A stretch of DNA of 40,576 nucleotides from JAGTRP01 sp035255045 (GCA_035255045.1 DATFAA010000037.1:1-40576), one strand, 5' to 3'. Shown: positions 22,574-31,996, numbered from the stretch's first letter. Numbers and translations: made by a program. The notes: a model not told the origin generated them from the sequence alone.

Positions 22574-23755
22574 ATGACTAAGGAAGTGGTTGTTCTTTCT
22601 GCAGTTCGCTCCGCCATTGGCGCTTTCGGCGGTTCCCTCAAGGACATGGAGCCGGCCGAGCTGGGCGGCGTCGTCGTCAAGGAGGCCATTGCCCGTTCCG
22701 GCGTCGATCCCAAGCAGATCACCTTTGCGACCGTCGGCAACTGCATCCCGACCGAGTCCCGCTACCCCTACGTGGCCCGCGTCGCCACCATCCAGGGCGG
22801 CATGACCATGGATTCCGTGGCCTTCGCGGTGAACCGCCTGTGCGGCTCCTCCCAGCAGGCCATCGTCAGCTCCGCCCAGGCCATCATGATGGGCGATGCC
22901 GAATTCGCCCTGGCCGGCGGCGTCGAGAACATGTCCCGTGGCGCCTACCTGATGCCCGCTCTGCGCTCCGGCGCCCGCATGGGCGACACCAAGGCCATCG
23001 ACGCCATGGTGGCCGTCCTGACCGACCCCTTCGGCGTCGGCCACATGGGCGTTACCGCCGAGAATCTGGCCACCAAGTGGGGCATCACCCGGGAAGACCA
23101 GGACGCCTTCGCCCTAGAATCTCAGAAGCGTGCCGCCGCCGCCCAGGCCGAAGGCCGTTTCAAGGGCCAGATCGTCCCCATCACCTTCCAGACCCGCAAG
23201 GGCGACGTGGTTTTCGATGCCGACGAGCACCTGAAGCCGGCCACCACCCTGGAGTCCCTGGCCAAGATGAAGCCGGCCTTCAAAAAGGACGGCACCGTCA
23301 CCGCCGGCAACGCCTCCGGCATCAATGACGCCTCCGCCTTCCTGGTTCTGGCCGACGCCGCCAAGGCCGCTGCCGCCGGCCACAAGCCCATCGCCCGCCT
23401 GGTGTCCTACGCCATCGCCGGCGTTCCCAACGACCTCATGGGCGAAGGCCCGATCCCGTCCTCCAAGCTGGCCCTGAAGAAGGCCGGCCTGACTCTGGAC
23501 CAGATCGACGTGATCGAATCCAACGAAGCCTTCGCGGCCCAGTCCATCGCCGTGGCCCGCGGTCTCGACCTCAACCCGGCCAAGACCAACGTGAACGGCG
23601 GCGCCATCGCCCTCGGCCATCCGGTGGGCGCCACCGGCGCGGTCATCGTCACCAAGCTCCTGCACGAAATGCAGCGCTCCGGCGCCCGCTACGGTATGGC
23701 CACCATGTGCATCGGCGGCGGCCAGGGCATCACCACCATCTACGAACGCGTCTAA
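22574..23755 (+). CDS. Acetyl-CoA acetyltransferase / beta-ketothiolase
   Basis: This 393-residue thiolase condenses or cleaves acyl-CoA thioesters. The acylated nucleophile is C90 (NRLCGSSQQAI). The other catalytic residues are H349 (GGAIALGHPVGATGA) and C379 (MCIGGGQGITTIYERV). Length and motif spacing fit the biosynthetic-type PhaA/BktB/AtoB group, and SNEAFAAQSIAV is typical. The ATG at 22574 is preceded by CAGGAGG. The partner reductase gene (phaB) is not adjacent, so the pathway (polyhydroxyalkanoate, ketone body or fatty acid use) is not decided by context. A strong terminator follows, so this gene ends its unit. Confidence 0.93.
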   Translation: MTKEVVVLSAVRSAIGAFGGSLKDMEPAELGGVVVKEAIARSGVDPKQITFATVGNCIPTESRYPYVARVATIQGGMTMDSVAFAVNRLCGSSQQAIVSSAQAIMMGDAEFALAGGVENMSRGAYLMPALRSGARMGDTKAIDAMVAVLTDPFGVGHMGVTAENLATKWGITREDQDAFALESQKRAAAAQAEGRFKGQIVPITFQTRKGDVVFDADEHLKPATTLESLAKMKPAFKKDGTVTAGNASGINDASAFLVLADAAKAAAAGHKPIARLVSYAIAGVPNDLMGEGPIPSSKLALKKAGLTLDQIDVIESNEAFAAQSIAVARGLDLNPAKTNVNGGAIALGHPVGATGAVIVTKLLHEMQRSGARYGMATMCIGGGQGITTIYERV

Positions 23756-23779
23756 CCCGGCGCCTTCGGGTTGTCCCGG

Positions 23780-23812
23780 AACCCGGCGGTGCGAACCGCC
23801 GGGTTTTCTTTT
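23780..23812 (+). terminator. Intrinsic terminator after the thiolase
   Basis: An 11-bp perfect stem (23780-23790 with 23795-23805) closes a GCGA tetraloop and runs into TTTTCTTTT. It is a strong Rho-independent terminator between the thiolase and the proteasome-like gene. Confidence 0.92.
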
Positions 23813-23865
23813 GCACCAAATCCGGCGGGCAGGCTCTAACCAGTGTTTCTGCGACAGGAGGAGCC

Positions 23866-24672
23866 GTGACCTATTGCGTCGGCATGCGTCTCGATGCGGG
23901 GCTGGTGTTTCTCTCGGACTCCCGGACTAACGCCGGGGTGGACCACATCAACACCTTCCGCAAGATGCATTTCTTCGAGCGCCGGGGAGACCGGGTGCTG
24001 GCCCTGATGACCGCGGGCAACCTGTCCATCAGCCAATCGGTGGTCAATACCCTGCGGGAGCGCCTGGAATCGACCCGGCACATGAATCTCCACAAGGTGC
24101 CCAACATGTTCGAGGCGGCCAAGCACGTGGGCGATTGCCTGCGGGAAATCCACGACCGGGACGCCAACGCCCTCAAGAATTTCGGCGTCGATTTCTCAGC
24201 CTCCTTCCTGCTGGGGGGACAGATCAAGGGGGAGGAACCCCGGCTCTTCAATATCTACGCGGCCGGCAATTTCATCGAGGCAACCCGGGAGACGCCCTAT
24301 TTCCAGATCGGCGAGTCCAAGTACGGCAAGCCCATCATCGACCGGGTCATCAACAGCCGCACCTCCCTGGACGAGGCCGCCAAGTGCGCCCTGATCTCAA
24401 TGGATTCGAGCATCCGCTCCAACCTGTCGGTAGGCCTGCCCCTGGACCTCCTCATCTACGAGAGCGACGCCCTCAAGATCGGCCACCACTGCGTCATCAC
24501 CGAGGACAGCGCCTATTTCAACCTGATACGAAGGCTGTGGGGGGAACGGCTGCGGCAGGTATTCACCGAGCTGCCCGAGCCGGACTGGAACACCATCCAC
24601 CTCACCGCCGAGACCCTACGCCAGCAGTCCCCGGCTCCCGGCCGGAAGCGGGTCGAAAGCCGGAGCGGCTGA
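23866..24672 (+). CDS. Proteasome-like peptidase, Anbu type
   Basis: This 268-residue Ntn-hydrolase of the bacterial proteasome/HslV superfamily is of the Anbu type. It begins with GTG and reads MTYCVGMRLDAGLVFLSDSRTNAGVD, so Thr2 would be the nucleophile after Met removal. SRTNAGVDHINTFRKMHFF, the conserved LSISQSVV and PYFQIGESKYGKPIIDR are characteristic. The GTG at 23866 has AGGAGGAG upstream and places the Thr correctly. Anbu usually occurs beside genes for a transglutaminase-like protein, an alpha-E protein and a circularly permuted ATP-grasp protein. None is nearby here, so it appears to be a stand-alone copy after a terminator. Confidence 0.9.
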   Translation: MTYCVGMRLDAGLVFLSDSRTNAGVDHINTFRKMHFFERRGDRVLALMTAGNLSISQSVVNTLRERLESTRHMNLHKVPNMFEAAKHVGDCLREIHDRDANALKNFGVDFSASFLLGGQIKGEEPRLFNIYAAGNFIEATRETPYFQIGESKYGKPIIDRVINSRTSLDEAAKCALISMDSSIRSNLSVGLPLDLLIYESDALKIGHHCVITEDSAYFNLIRRLWGERLRQVFTELPEPDWNTIHLTAETLRQQSPAPGRKRVESRSG

Positions 24673-24756
24673 AGGAGCCGGCGGCCCGCGGCCCCGGGCG
24701 AGGCTCCCGGAAAGGCCGGCGATAGGCTAGACTTGCGGCCTTTCCCATGCCCCAAG

Positions 24757-24780
24757 ACGGCGCACGCAGGTGCGCCGTCA
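24757..24780 (+). repeat. Inverted repeat upstream of the flavoprotein gene
   Basis: A perfect 9-bp stem (GACGGCGCA, 6-base loop, TGCGCCGTC) ends 16 bases before the likely ATG at 24797. No T-run follows. It could be a terminator remnant after the Anbu gene or a 5'-UTR structure affecting translation. Confidence 0.5.
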
Positions 24781-24796
24781 TCGTTCCAGCAGCCCG

Positions 24797-26068
24797 ATGG
24801 CCATCGCCGCAACTCCTTCCATGCCTTCAGATGCTCCCCTGGTAGCCGTCGTCGGCGGCGGGCCGGCCGGCCTCATGGCGGCGGAAGTCCTGGCCGCCGG
24901 CGGGGTGCGGGTGGAGCTTTTCGACGCCATGCCCTCCCTGGGGCGCAAGTTCCTGATGGCCGGCAAGGGCGGCATGAACATCACCCACTCGGAGCCCCGG
25001 GATGCCTTCCTGTCCCGCTTCGGGGACCGCCGGCCCTGGCTGGAGCCACTCCTCGACGCCTTCGGCCCGGAGGCCCTGCGGCGCTGGCTGGCGGACCTCG
25101 GCATCGACACCTTCGTCGGCACCTCCGGCCGCGTCTTCCCCACCGACATGAAGGCGGCGCCGCTGCTGCGGGCCTGGCTCCATCGCCTGCGCGCCGCGGG
25201 GGTGGCTTTCCACGTGCGCCACCGCTGGTGCGGCTGGGCGGAGGACGGCCGGCTGCTGTTTTCGACGCCGGATGGCCCGCGCCCGGTGGCGGCGGACGCC
25301 ACGGTGCTGGCCCTGGGCGGCGGCAGCTGGGCGAGGCTCGGCTCGGACGGCGCCTGGGTGCCGCTCCTGGAACAGCGCGGCGTTCCCGTCGCCCGCCTGC
25401 GTCCCGCCAACTGCGGCTTCGACGCGAAATGGAGCGAGCATTTCCGCAGCCGCTTCGCCGGTCAGCCGGTCAAGCCGGTAGTGGCGAGCGTGGGCGAGCG
25501 GCGGCAGCAGGGGGAATTCAACATCACCGAAAGCGGCGTCGAGGGCGGCCTCATCTACGCCCTGTCAGCGCCCCTGCGGGACCGCATCGACGCCGGCGAA
25601 GCGGCGGTCCTCCATCTGGACCTGGCCCCGGGGCGCAGCCTGGAGCGGCTGCAGGCGGACCTCGCCCGGCCCCGGGGCCGGGATTCCCTGGCCAACCACC
25701 TGCGCCGCCGGGCCGGCATCGAGGGCGTCAAGGCCGGCCTGCTGCGGGAGCTGGCGGCGCCCGAGACCGTCGATTCCCCGGCCGGGCTGGCCGCAGCCAT
25801 CAAGGCCCTGCCCCTCGAGGTGGTGGCGCCCCGGCCCCTGGACGAGGCCATCAGTACGGCGGGGGGCGTCGCCTTCGAGGCCCTGGACGCCCGGCTCATG
25901 GTGCGGCGGCTGCCGGGGGTGTTCTGCGCCGGCGAGATGGTCGACTGGGAGGCCCCCACCGGCGGCTATCTCCTCACCGCCTGTTTCGCCAGTGGCCGGG
26001 CGGCGGGGGTAGGCACGCTGGCCTGGCTGGCCGAGAGACGCGCCGGCCGGCCGCCGGAGCGGCCCTAG
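24797..26068 (+). CDS. FAD-dependent flavoprotein, TIGR03862 (HI0933-like) family
   Basis: This 423-residue predicted FAD enzyme has the dinucleotide-binding motif VAVVGGGPAGLMAAEVLAA near the N-terminus. FDAMPSLGRKFLMAGKGGMNITHSEP follows, typical of HI0933/YhiN-like flavoproteins. The C-terminal part GVFCAGEMVDWEAPTGGYLLTACFASGRAAG is the second FAD-contacting stretch. Its substrate is unknown. ATG 24797 and ATG 24821 are both possible starts; neither has a good Shine-Dalgarno, and the frame is open back to a GTG at 24770. It converges on the sensor kinase gene with 68 bases between and no clear terminator. Confidence 0.87.
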   Translation: MAIAATPSMPSDAPLVAVVGGGPAGLMAAEVLAAGGVRVELFDAMPSLGRKFLMAGKGGMNITHSEPRDAFLSRFGDRRPWLEPLLDAFGPEALRRWLADLGIDTFVGTSGRVFPTDMKAAPLLRAWLHRLRAAGVAFHVRHRWCGWAEDGRLLFSTPDGPRPVAADATVLALGGGSWARLGSDGAWVPLLEQRGVPVARLRPANCGFDAKWSEHFRSRFAGQPVKPVVASVGERRQQGEFNITESGVEGGLIYALSAPLRDRIDAGEAAVLHLDLAPGRSLERLQADLARPRGRDSLANHLRRRAGIEGVKAGLLRELAAPETVDSPAGLAAAIKALPLEVVAPRPLDEAISTAGGVAFEALDARLMVRRLPGVFCAGEMVDWEAPTGGYLLTACFASGRAAGVGTLAWLAERRAGRPPERP

Positions 26069-26136
26069 CAGTAATGCTGCCCAACCAGCCTTGCTCACCG
26101 CAGGTGAAGATCAAAGCCAATTGAACGGTGTTGGCC

Positions 26137-29100
26137 TCAGCCCGCTTGGGCCGCCGTCCGGCGGGACAGCGCGCCGTGCTCGCTGCGGATCTTCCGCAGG
26201 GCTGCGAGGGCCAGGTTGAAGTCGAAGCTCGACAGGTATCGCTCCAAGGTCCGGTAGTCCGTCCCCAGGGCCGGCTGCAGCAGCGGCGAGAGGTCGTTGA
26301 ACAGTGCCTGGGCCCGCACGTCGTCATGGAGCAGCAGCTTCTCCAGTTCGTCCAGGCCCTGGCGCACCGTCTCCCAGTCGATGTTTCCGGACGGCGGGGG
26401 CGGAGCCGCGGTCGCCGGCAGGCAGCCGAGGATGGGGATCGTCACGGCAGTCCACGCAGCTTCAAGGTCGCCGATGAGCCGCCCCACCTGGGCGCTGTCC
26501 GAGCGCTCGCGGATGGTGGCCTCCAGCGCGGCGGCGGCGGCCTGGATCGTCTTCATGCCCAGGGTGCCGGCCGCGCCCTTGAGGGAATGGACCAGGCGCT
26601 GGGCCTCGCAGAACCCGCCGGTGGCCAGGGCCTGGCGCAGGCGGGGAACGTCGTCGGCATGGCTTTCGGCGCAGGTGGCGAGGAGGCGCACATAGCTCGG
26701 CAGGCGGCCGCGCACGCTGGCCAGGCCGAATTCCACATCCAGCCCGGGGATGGCGGCGAGGCGCTCCTTGAGGCCGTCGGCTGCACGGGGCGGGAGCGGC
26801 GGGTTGGCCGGCGCCGCCTGGCGCCGGGGGAGCCAGTTCAGCAGGGTCGAATAGAGGGCATCCGGGTCTACCGGCTTGGCGACGTGGTCGTTCATGCCGG
26901 CTTCCAGGCAGCGCAATCGGTCCTCCCCGAGGACATTGGCGGTCATGGCCAGGATGGGGGTGGCGCGGTGGCCCGGGGTGGAGCGGATCAGGCGGGATGC
27001 CTCGAGGCCGTCCATGACCGGCATCTGGACATCCATGAGGATCAGCTCGTAGGCGGTCTGCCGGGCCATCTCCAGGGCCTGCAGGCCGTTCTCTGCCAGG
27101 TCCACGACGAAGCCGACGGCCTGGAGCAGGTCCTTGGCGACTTCCTGGTTGATGGGGTTGTCCTCCACCAGCAGCAGGCGGACGCCCTGGTAGTGGCGCA
27201 GCAGGGATTGCCCGGCGTCGGCGCCCGGCGGGATCTCATCGGCTGCCGCCGGGAACGGCTGGCCGCGGCCCAGGCGGGCGGTGAACCAGAAGGTGCTGCC
27301 TTGCCCGAGGCGGCTTTCCACTCCGACCCGGCCGCCCATCAGGACGGCCAGCCGGCGGCTGATGGCCAGGCCGAGGCCGGTGCCGCCGTAGCGGCGGGTA
27401 GTGGAGCTGTCGGCTTGCTCGAAGGCCTCGAACAGCCGGACCTGGGCATCGGAGGCGATGCCGATGCCGGTGTCCCGGACCTCGAAGCGCACCAGGATTC
27501 CCGCCTCGTCCTCGTCGAGCCAGCGGGCCGCCACGGCGACGCTGCCCTGGTCGGTGAACTTGACGGCATTGCCCAGGAAATTGAGGAGGATCTGGCCGAG
27601 CCGCAGGGCGTCGCCCCGCAGCAGGCCGGGCAGGCGCGGGTCGATTTCCTGCTGCAGGGACAACCCCTTGTAGTCGATCTTTTCCGCCACCAGGGTGACG
27701 ACGTTGTCGAAGACCCGCTGCAGTTCGAAGTCCGCCTGCTCCAGGGTGAGCTTGCCGGCTTCCACCTTGGAGATGTCGAGGATGTCGTTGATGATGGTGA
27801 GCAGGTGCTGGGCCGCTTCCGATACCTTGCCCAGCTTGTCGCGGATGCCCGGATCGTCGGTGCTCTGCCGGGCCAGGTGGGTGAGGCCGATGATGGCGTT
27901 CATGGGGGTGCGGATCTCGTGGCTGACGTTGGCCACGAAGGCACTCTTCGCCCGGCTGGCTTCCTCGGCGGCTTCCTTGGCGGCGCCCAGGGCCGCCTCC
28001 GCGCGCCGGCGCATGACGATGCGCCAGAGGTCGTCGCCGATGAGCTGCAGCTCGTGGAGATCGGACTCGTCGTAGTCGCTGGGCTTGTTGCCCACCCCAA
28101 GCACCATTCGGACCCCGCCGTTCTCGATGACCGGCACCCCCATGTGACGCAGGAGCGGCACATGGCCGTCCGGCGTCCCCCGGCGCTGGGCCAGGTGCGG
28201 GTAGTCGTTGTGCATGGCGGGCCGGCGGGTGCGGACGGTTTCCGCCCAGATGCCGGCCCGGGAGACAGGATAGTGGCGGTCGTAGGCGGCCTCGCACACC
28301 TGCCGGGTGCCGGTGGACCAGGTGACAAGTTCCAGGGTCTCCTGGTCCTCGTTCACGAAATGCAGGTAGCCAATTTCGCTGCCGGTGAGGCGCACCGCCT
28401 CGTCGATGCCCAGCTGGAGCAGGGCCCGCTCGTCCAGCTGGTCGGCCTTCTGGCTCATGGCGAACATGGCCTGCAGGCGGGAGTCGCTGATCATCAGGCG
28501 GCGGTTGGCGGCGGCCAGTTCGCTGGTGCGCTCGGCCACCAGCTCTTCCAGGTGGTGGCGGTACTGGTCGAGCTCGGCGCCGATGAGTTTCCTCTCGGTG
28601 ATGTCTTCCTTGATCGCCAGGTAATGGGTGATGCGCCCGTCCGGCTGGCGCACCGGCGAGATATTGGCGAATTCGTAGAAGACCTCGCCGTCCTGCTTGC
28701 GGTTGATGAATTCTCCCTTCCAGGAGTGGCCGGCCTGGAGGGTCTGCCAGAGGTCCTCATAGGTCTCCGGCCCGGTCAGGGAGGACTGCAGGAAACGGGG
28801 ATTGCAGCCGATGACCTGCTCCCGGGTGTAGCCGGTGATGGCCAGGAAGGCGTCATTGACGTACTCGATGCGGGCGTCCCGGTCGGTGATGACGACGCTA
28901 TGGGGACTCTGGTCCACGGCCAGCATGAGCTTGCGCAGCTGCTCCTCGGCCTGGCGCTGCTCGGTGACGTCGGCGATGTAGGCGAGCACCAGGGGTTCGT
29001 CGCCGAGGCGGATGGTTTCCGCCGAGATGCTCACCCGCCGGAAGCGGCCCTGGCGATCCTTCCACAGGGTCTCGTAATTGAAGAGGGCGCCTTCCCGGTT

Positions 29101-30885
29101 GAGCTGCTCCCGCCATTGGATGCGAGCGGCGTCGTCGGGCCACAGGCCGACCTCCACCGAGGTGCGGCCGACCAGCTCCTCCCGCGGCCAGCCGAAGGTC
29201 TGGGCGTAGCGGTCGTTGATGTCCACATAGCAGCCGTCGGCGACCCGGGTGATGGAAATGGCCACCGGGCTGGCGCGGAACGCCACCCGGAAGCGCTCCT
29301 GGAGCTTGCGGGATTCCTCCCGGCTGGCGTGCACGGCGCTCATGTCGCGGATGGCCGCGAAGAACACCGGCTGGCCGTTCCAGGAGCCGTGGGTGATGCG
29401 GGTATCGGCAGGGATGGCGCGGCCGTCGGCCCGCAGCAGGGGCAGGTCGGTGTGGCCGCCATGGCCGGCCTGGGCGGCGGCCAGCAGGCGCCGGGATTCG
29501 GCGTGGCGGTCCGGCGGCCGGATGGTGAATACGGGCTGGCCGATCAGGCGGTCGCCGTAGCCGAGCCCCTCCGACACCGCCCGGTTGTAATGGAGAATAT
29601 GGCCCTGGACATCGATGATGAACAGGTAGTCGTCGAGGGAGGAGAACAGGCTCTCGAAGCTCTGCTGCTTCTCCGCCAAGGCGAGTTCCGCCCGCTTGCG
29701 CTCGCCGATGTCCATGAGGGTGCCGCTGGAGCGCAGGGGCATGCCGTTGCGGCTGCGTTCGGTGATGCGCCCCCGGGAACGCAGCCACACCCAGTCGCCG
29801 TCACCGCAGCGCAGGCGGCACTCGATCTCGTAGGGATGGTCGGAGGAGGCGGACCGCCGGGCCAGGGCGATGGCGGTGGGGCGGTCCTCCGGATGGAGAC
29901 AGTCCTGCCAGTCCCGGTGGCCGGCCGGCAGGGCTTCCGGCGCGCAGCCCAGGAGATTGGCGACGCTGTGGCTCCAGGTGTAGCGGTCGGTGACGAAATC
30001 GTATTCCCAGACCCCGGTGCCGGTGCTCTCCAGCAGCATGGTCAGGCGATCCTCGGCCTCGGCCCTTTCCAGCTGGATGGCCTGGCGGTGCCAGGCGTTG
30101 TTCATGATCTCGAGCCCCAGCCTTTCCAGCAGGCGGTGCTGGCTGATGACGCCCACCACCTGGCCGCGGTCGTCGAGGACCGGCATGTGGCGGCAGTTCA
30201 GGCTGCGCATCCGCTCCAGGGCGTCGGCCATGGAGTCGGCATGGGACACCGCATGGACCGGCGAGCTCATGACATCCCGCATGGTGATGGCGCTGGGGTC
30301 GGCCTGGCGGGCCAGGAGCCGGGTGATGTCCCGCTCGGTGACGATGCCGACGGCCTGGCGCTTGTCCATGACCAGGAGGTAGTCCCAGCGGTTCTTCACC
30401 ATCCGGTCCAGGGCCTCGGAGACCGGGCGGTGGGGGGGCAGGCCGGGAATTTCCCGGTCCATGACCATGGCCAGGTTCTGGAACTTGCGGAAGACGTCGA
30501 GGCCGAGGTGGGTGCGGAAATCCGTCTCGCTGGCAACGCCAACCGTCTCGCCGACGGCATTGACCACCACCAGGTGGCGGCAGCCGTGGTCGCCGAGCAA
30601 CTGGGCGGCAGAGCGGAAATCCAGGTCCTGCGGGGCCGTCAGAACCGGCGTGCTCATGATGCTGGTCACCGGTTGGCCGCAGGTCAGGCGGTCGTGGAGC
30701 AGCAGGACGGCATCCCGCTCGGTGATGATGCCCAGGGGGCGGCGGTTCTCCCTCTGCACCACCAGGCAGGAGAGGTGCTCCTCGGCCATGATGCGTATGG
30801 CTTCCTCGACCTGGCATTCGGGGGCGACATACGTGACCCGGGAGGTCATGATGTCCGCCAGCTTGAGTTTGGTGATGGACTTCAC
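26137..30885 (-). CDS. Four-CBS multi-PAS hybrid histidine kinase
   Basis: This soluble 1582-residue hybrid kinase has no membrane segment. Four CBS repeats come first (about residues 8-62, 72-128, 140-190, 203-256), two Bateman modules that in other proteins bind adenine nucleotides. Four PAS domains follow (282-396, 408-516, 530-645, 652-766), then a coiled coil (770-800) and a GAF domain (about 815-965, with EIGYLHFVNEDQETLELVTWS). The HisKA phosphorylation site is H989 (NVSHEIRTPMN), then HATPase (DTGIGIA, YGGTGLGLA). The REC acceptor is D1285 (LMDVQMPVMDG) and the HPt site is H1433 (LVHSLKGAAGTLG). All phosphorelay residues are intact. The start is GTG at 30885 without a clear ribosome site; ATG 30849 is an alternative. 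It lies 19 bases after the HD-GYP regulator, its likely partner. Confidence 0.93.
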   Translation of the reverse strand: MKSITKLKLADIMTSRVTYVAPECQVEEAIRIMAEEHLSCLVVQRENRRPLGIITERDAVLLLHDRLTCGQPVTSIMSTPVLTAPQDLDFRSAAQLLGDHGCRHLVVVNAVGETVGVASETDFRTHLGLDVFRKFQNLAMVMDREIPGLPPHRPVSEALDRMVKNRWDYLLVMDKRQAVGIVTERDITRLLARQADPSAITMRDVMSSPVHAVSHADSMADALERMRSLNCRHMPVLDDRGQVVGVISQHRLLERLGLEIMNNAWHRQAIQLERAEAEDRLTMLLESTGTGVWEYDFVTDRYTWSHSVANLLGCAPEALPAGHRDWQDCLHPEDRPTAIALARRSASSDHPYEIECRLRCGDGDWVWLRSRGRITERSRNGMPLRSSGTLMDIGERKRAELALAEKQQSFESLFSSLDDYLFIIDVQGHILHYNRAVSEGLGYGDRLIGQPVFTIRPPDRHAESRRLLAAAQAGHGGHTDLPLLRADGRAIPADTRITHGSWNGQPVFFAAIRDMSAVHASREESRKLQERFRVAFRASPVAISITRVADGCYVDINDRYAQTFGWPREELVGRTSVEVGLWPDDAARIQWREQLNREGALFNYETLWKDRQGRFRRVSISAETIRLGDEPLVLAYIADVTEQRQAEEQLRKLMLAVDQSPHSVVITDRDARIEYVNDAFLAITGYTREQVIGCNPRFLQSSLTGPETYEDLWQTLQAGHSWKGEFINRKQDGEVFYEFANISPVRQPDGRITHYLAIKEDITERKLIGAELDQYRHHLEELVAERTSELAAANRRLMISDSRLQAMFAMSQKADQLDERALLQLGIDEAVRLTGSEIGYLHFVNEDQETLELVTWSTGTRQVCEAAYDRHYPVSRAGIWAETVRTRRPAMHNDYPHLAQRRGTPDGHVPLLRHMGVPVIENGGVRMVLGVGNKPSDYDESDLHELQLIGDDLWRIVMRRRAEAALGAAKEAAEEASRAKSAFVANVSHEIRTPMNAIIGLTHLARQSTDDPGIRDKLGKVSEAAQHLLTIINDILDISKVEAGKLTLEQADFELQRVFDNVVTLVAEKIDYKGLSLQQEIDPRLPGLLRGDALRLGQILLNFLGNAVKFTDQGSVAVAARWLDEDEAGILVRFEVRDTGIGIASDAQVRLFEAFEQADSSTTRRYGGTGLGLAISRRLAVLMGGRVGVESRLGQGSTFWFTARLGRGQPFPAAADEIPPGADAGQSLLRHYQGVRLLLVEDNPINQEVAKDLLQAVGFVVDLAENGLQALEMARQTAYELILMDVQMPVMDGLEASRLIRSTPGHRATPILAMTANVLGEDRLRCLEAGMNDHVAKPVDPDALYSTLLNWLPRRQAAPANPPLPPRAADGLKERLAAIPGLDVEFGLASVRGRLPSYVRLLATCAESHADDVPRLRQALATGGFCEAQRLVHSLKGAAGTLGMKTIQAAAAALEATIRERSDSAQVGRLIGDLEAAWTAVTIPILGCLPATAAPPPPSGNIDWETVRQGLDELEKLLLHDDVRAQALFNDLSPLLQPALGTDYRTLERYLSSFDFNLALAALRKIRSEHGALSRRTAAQAG

Positions 30886-30904
30886 GGGCGGGAATCCGGG
30901 CGGC

Positions 30905-31996
30905 TCATTCTCCGTCGCCGTAGCGTTCGGCGATGTTGCGGAAATGGGCGAAATTGTTCATGAAGGCGTCCACCACGTCCGGGTCGAAATGCCGGCCCCG
31001 CTCGTTGGCGATGATGTCGCGGGCGACCTCGAAGGGCATGGGCGGCTTGTAGACCCGGCGGCTGATGAGGGCGTCGAAGACGTCGGCCAGGGCCATCAGG
31101 CGGGCGGAGACGGGGATCTCGTCGCCCCGGAGCCCCTCCGGATAGCCGCTGCCGTCCCAGCGTTCATGGTGGTAGTGGGCGATTTCCTTGGCCAGGGTCA
31201 GGAATTCCACCGGCTTGGCGGCATCCCGCTCGGCCTGCTCGATGGCCTCGGACCCCAGCTTGGCGTGGGTCTTCATGATTTCCCACTCTTCCGGGGTGAG
31301 CTTGCCGGGCTTCAGGAGGATGTGGTCGGGGATGCCGACCTTGCCGATGTCGTGCAGCGGCGCCGACTTGGCCAGGGCCTCGATGGTGCGCTCGGTGAGG
31401 AAGGCCGAGAAGCGGGGATGGTTCTGCAGGTCCCGGGCCAGGGTGCGGACGTATTCCTGGGTGCGGTGCAGATGGTTGCCGGTTTCCGGGTCGCGGGTTT
31501 CGGCCAGGCGGGCGAGGGCGTGGATGCTGACTTCCTGGATCAGCTGGTTTTCGCTCATGCGCCGCGCCACCTCGGCTTCCAGGTAGGTGTTCTGGTTGCG
31601 CAGCCAGTCCCGGGCGTGCTTGACCTCGAGCTGGGCCCGCACCCGGGCCATGACGATGGCCGGCCGCAGGGGCTTGGTGATGTAGTCCACGGCGCCGCAG
31701 TCGAGGCCATGTTCCTCGTCCTCGGTGGAATCCATGGCGGTGACGAAGATGACCGGGATTTCCCGGGTGCGGGGGTCTTCCCGCAGGTGGGCGAGGACGG
31801 CGTAGCCATCCATCTCGGGCATCATGACGTCGAGCAGGATGAGGTCGGGCTGGGGCTCGCTGGCGGCGATCTGGAGGGCCCGCTGTCCGGAATTGGCGGC
31901 CCGCACCCGGTAGGTGGGCTGCAGCAACTCGCCCAGGACCGTCAGGTTCTCCGGGGTGTCGTCAACGATAAGAAGGGTCGCCCGATGTCTGTCCAT
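30905..31996 (-). CDS. Response regulator with HD-GYP domain (c-di-GMP phosphodiesterase)
   Basis: This 363-residue regulator has a REC receiver with phospho-acceptor D56 (LILLDVMMPEMDGY), a helical linker, and an HD-GYP domain (about 150-350). The metal-binding HD is H215-D216 (APLHDIGKVGIPD) and the HHERWDGSGYPEGL motif is at 276-289. This is the RpfG-like layout that degrades cyclic di-GMP, and all key residues are present. It is the first gene of a two-gene operon; the large hybrid kinase follows by 19 bases and is probably the phospho-donor. It may thus turn the signal seen by the CBS/PAS/GAF domains into a c-di-GMP change. ATG 31996 is the natural start. Confidence 0.93.
   Translation of the reverse strand: MDRHRATLLIVDDTPENLTVLGELLQPTYRVRAANSGQRALQIAASEPQPDLILLDVMMPEMDGYAVLAHLREDPRTREIPVIFVTAMDSTEDEEHGLDCGAVDYITKPLRPAIVMARVRAQLEVKHARDWLRNQNTYLEAEVARRMSENQLIQEVSIHALARLAETRDPETGNHLHRTQEYVRTLARDLQNHPRFSAFLTERTIEALAKSAPLHDIGKVGIPDHILLKPGKLTPEEWEIMKTHAKLGSEAIEQAERDAAKPVEFLTLAKEIAHYHHERWDGSGYPEGLRGDEIPVSARLMALADVFDALISRRVYKPPMPFEVARDIIANERGRHFDPDVVDAFMNNFAHFRNIAERYGDGE

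Noticed and set aside
28786..28809. A PAS segment reading GCNPRFLQ in the kinase resembles the LOV photoreceptor motif GxNCRFLQ.
   Set aside because: The flavin-reactive cysteine position is Pro and the Cys is in a different place, which fits an ordinary PAS domain. Blue-light sensing is not supported.
26128..30963. A very long open frame of about 1600 codons on the plus strand, fully antisense to the hybrid kinase gene.
   Set aside because: It shows no recognisable domain, and is Gly/Ala/Gln/Leu-rich and low in complexity, as expected from reading GC-rich codons backwards in a matched phase. The kinase strand has intact CBS, PAS, HisKA, REC and HPt motifs.
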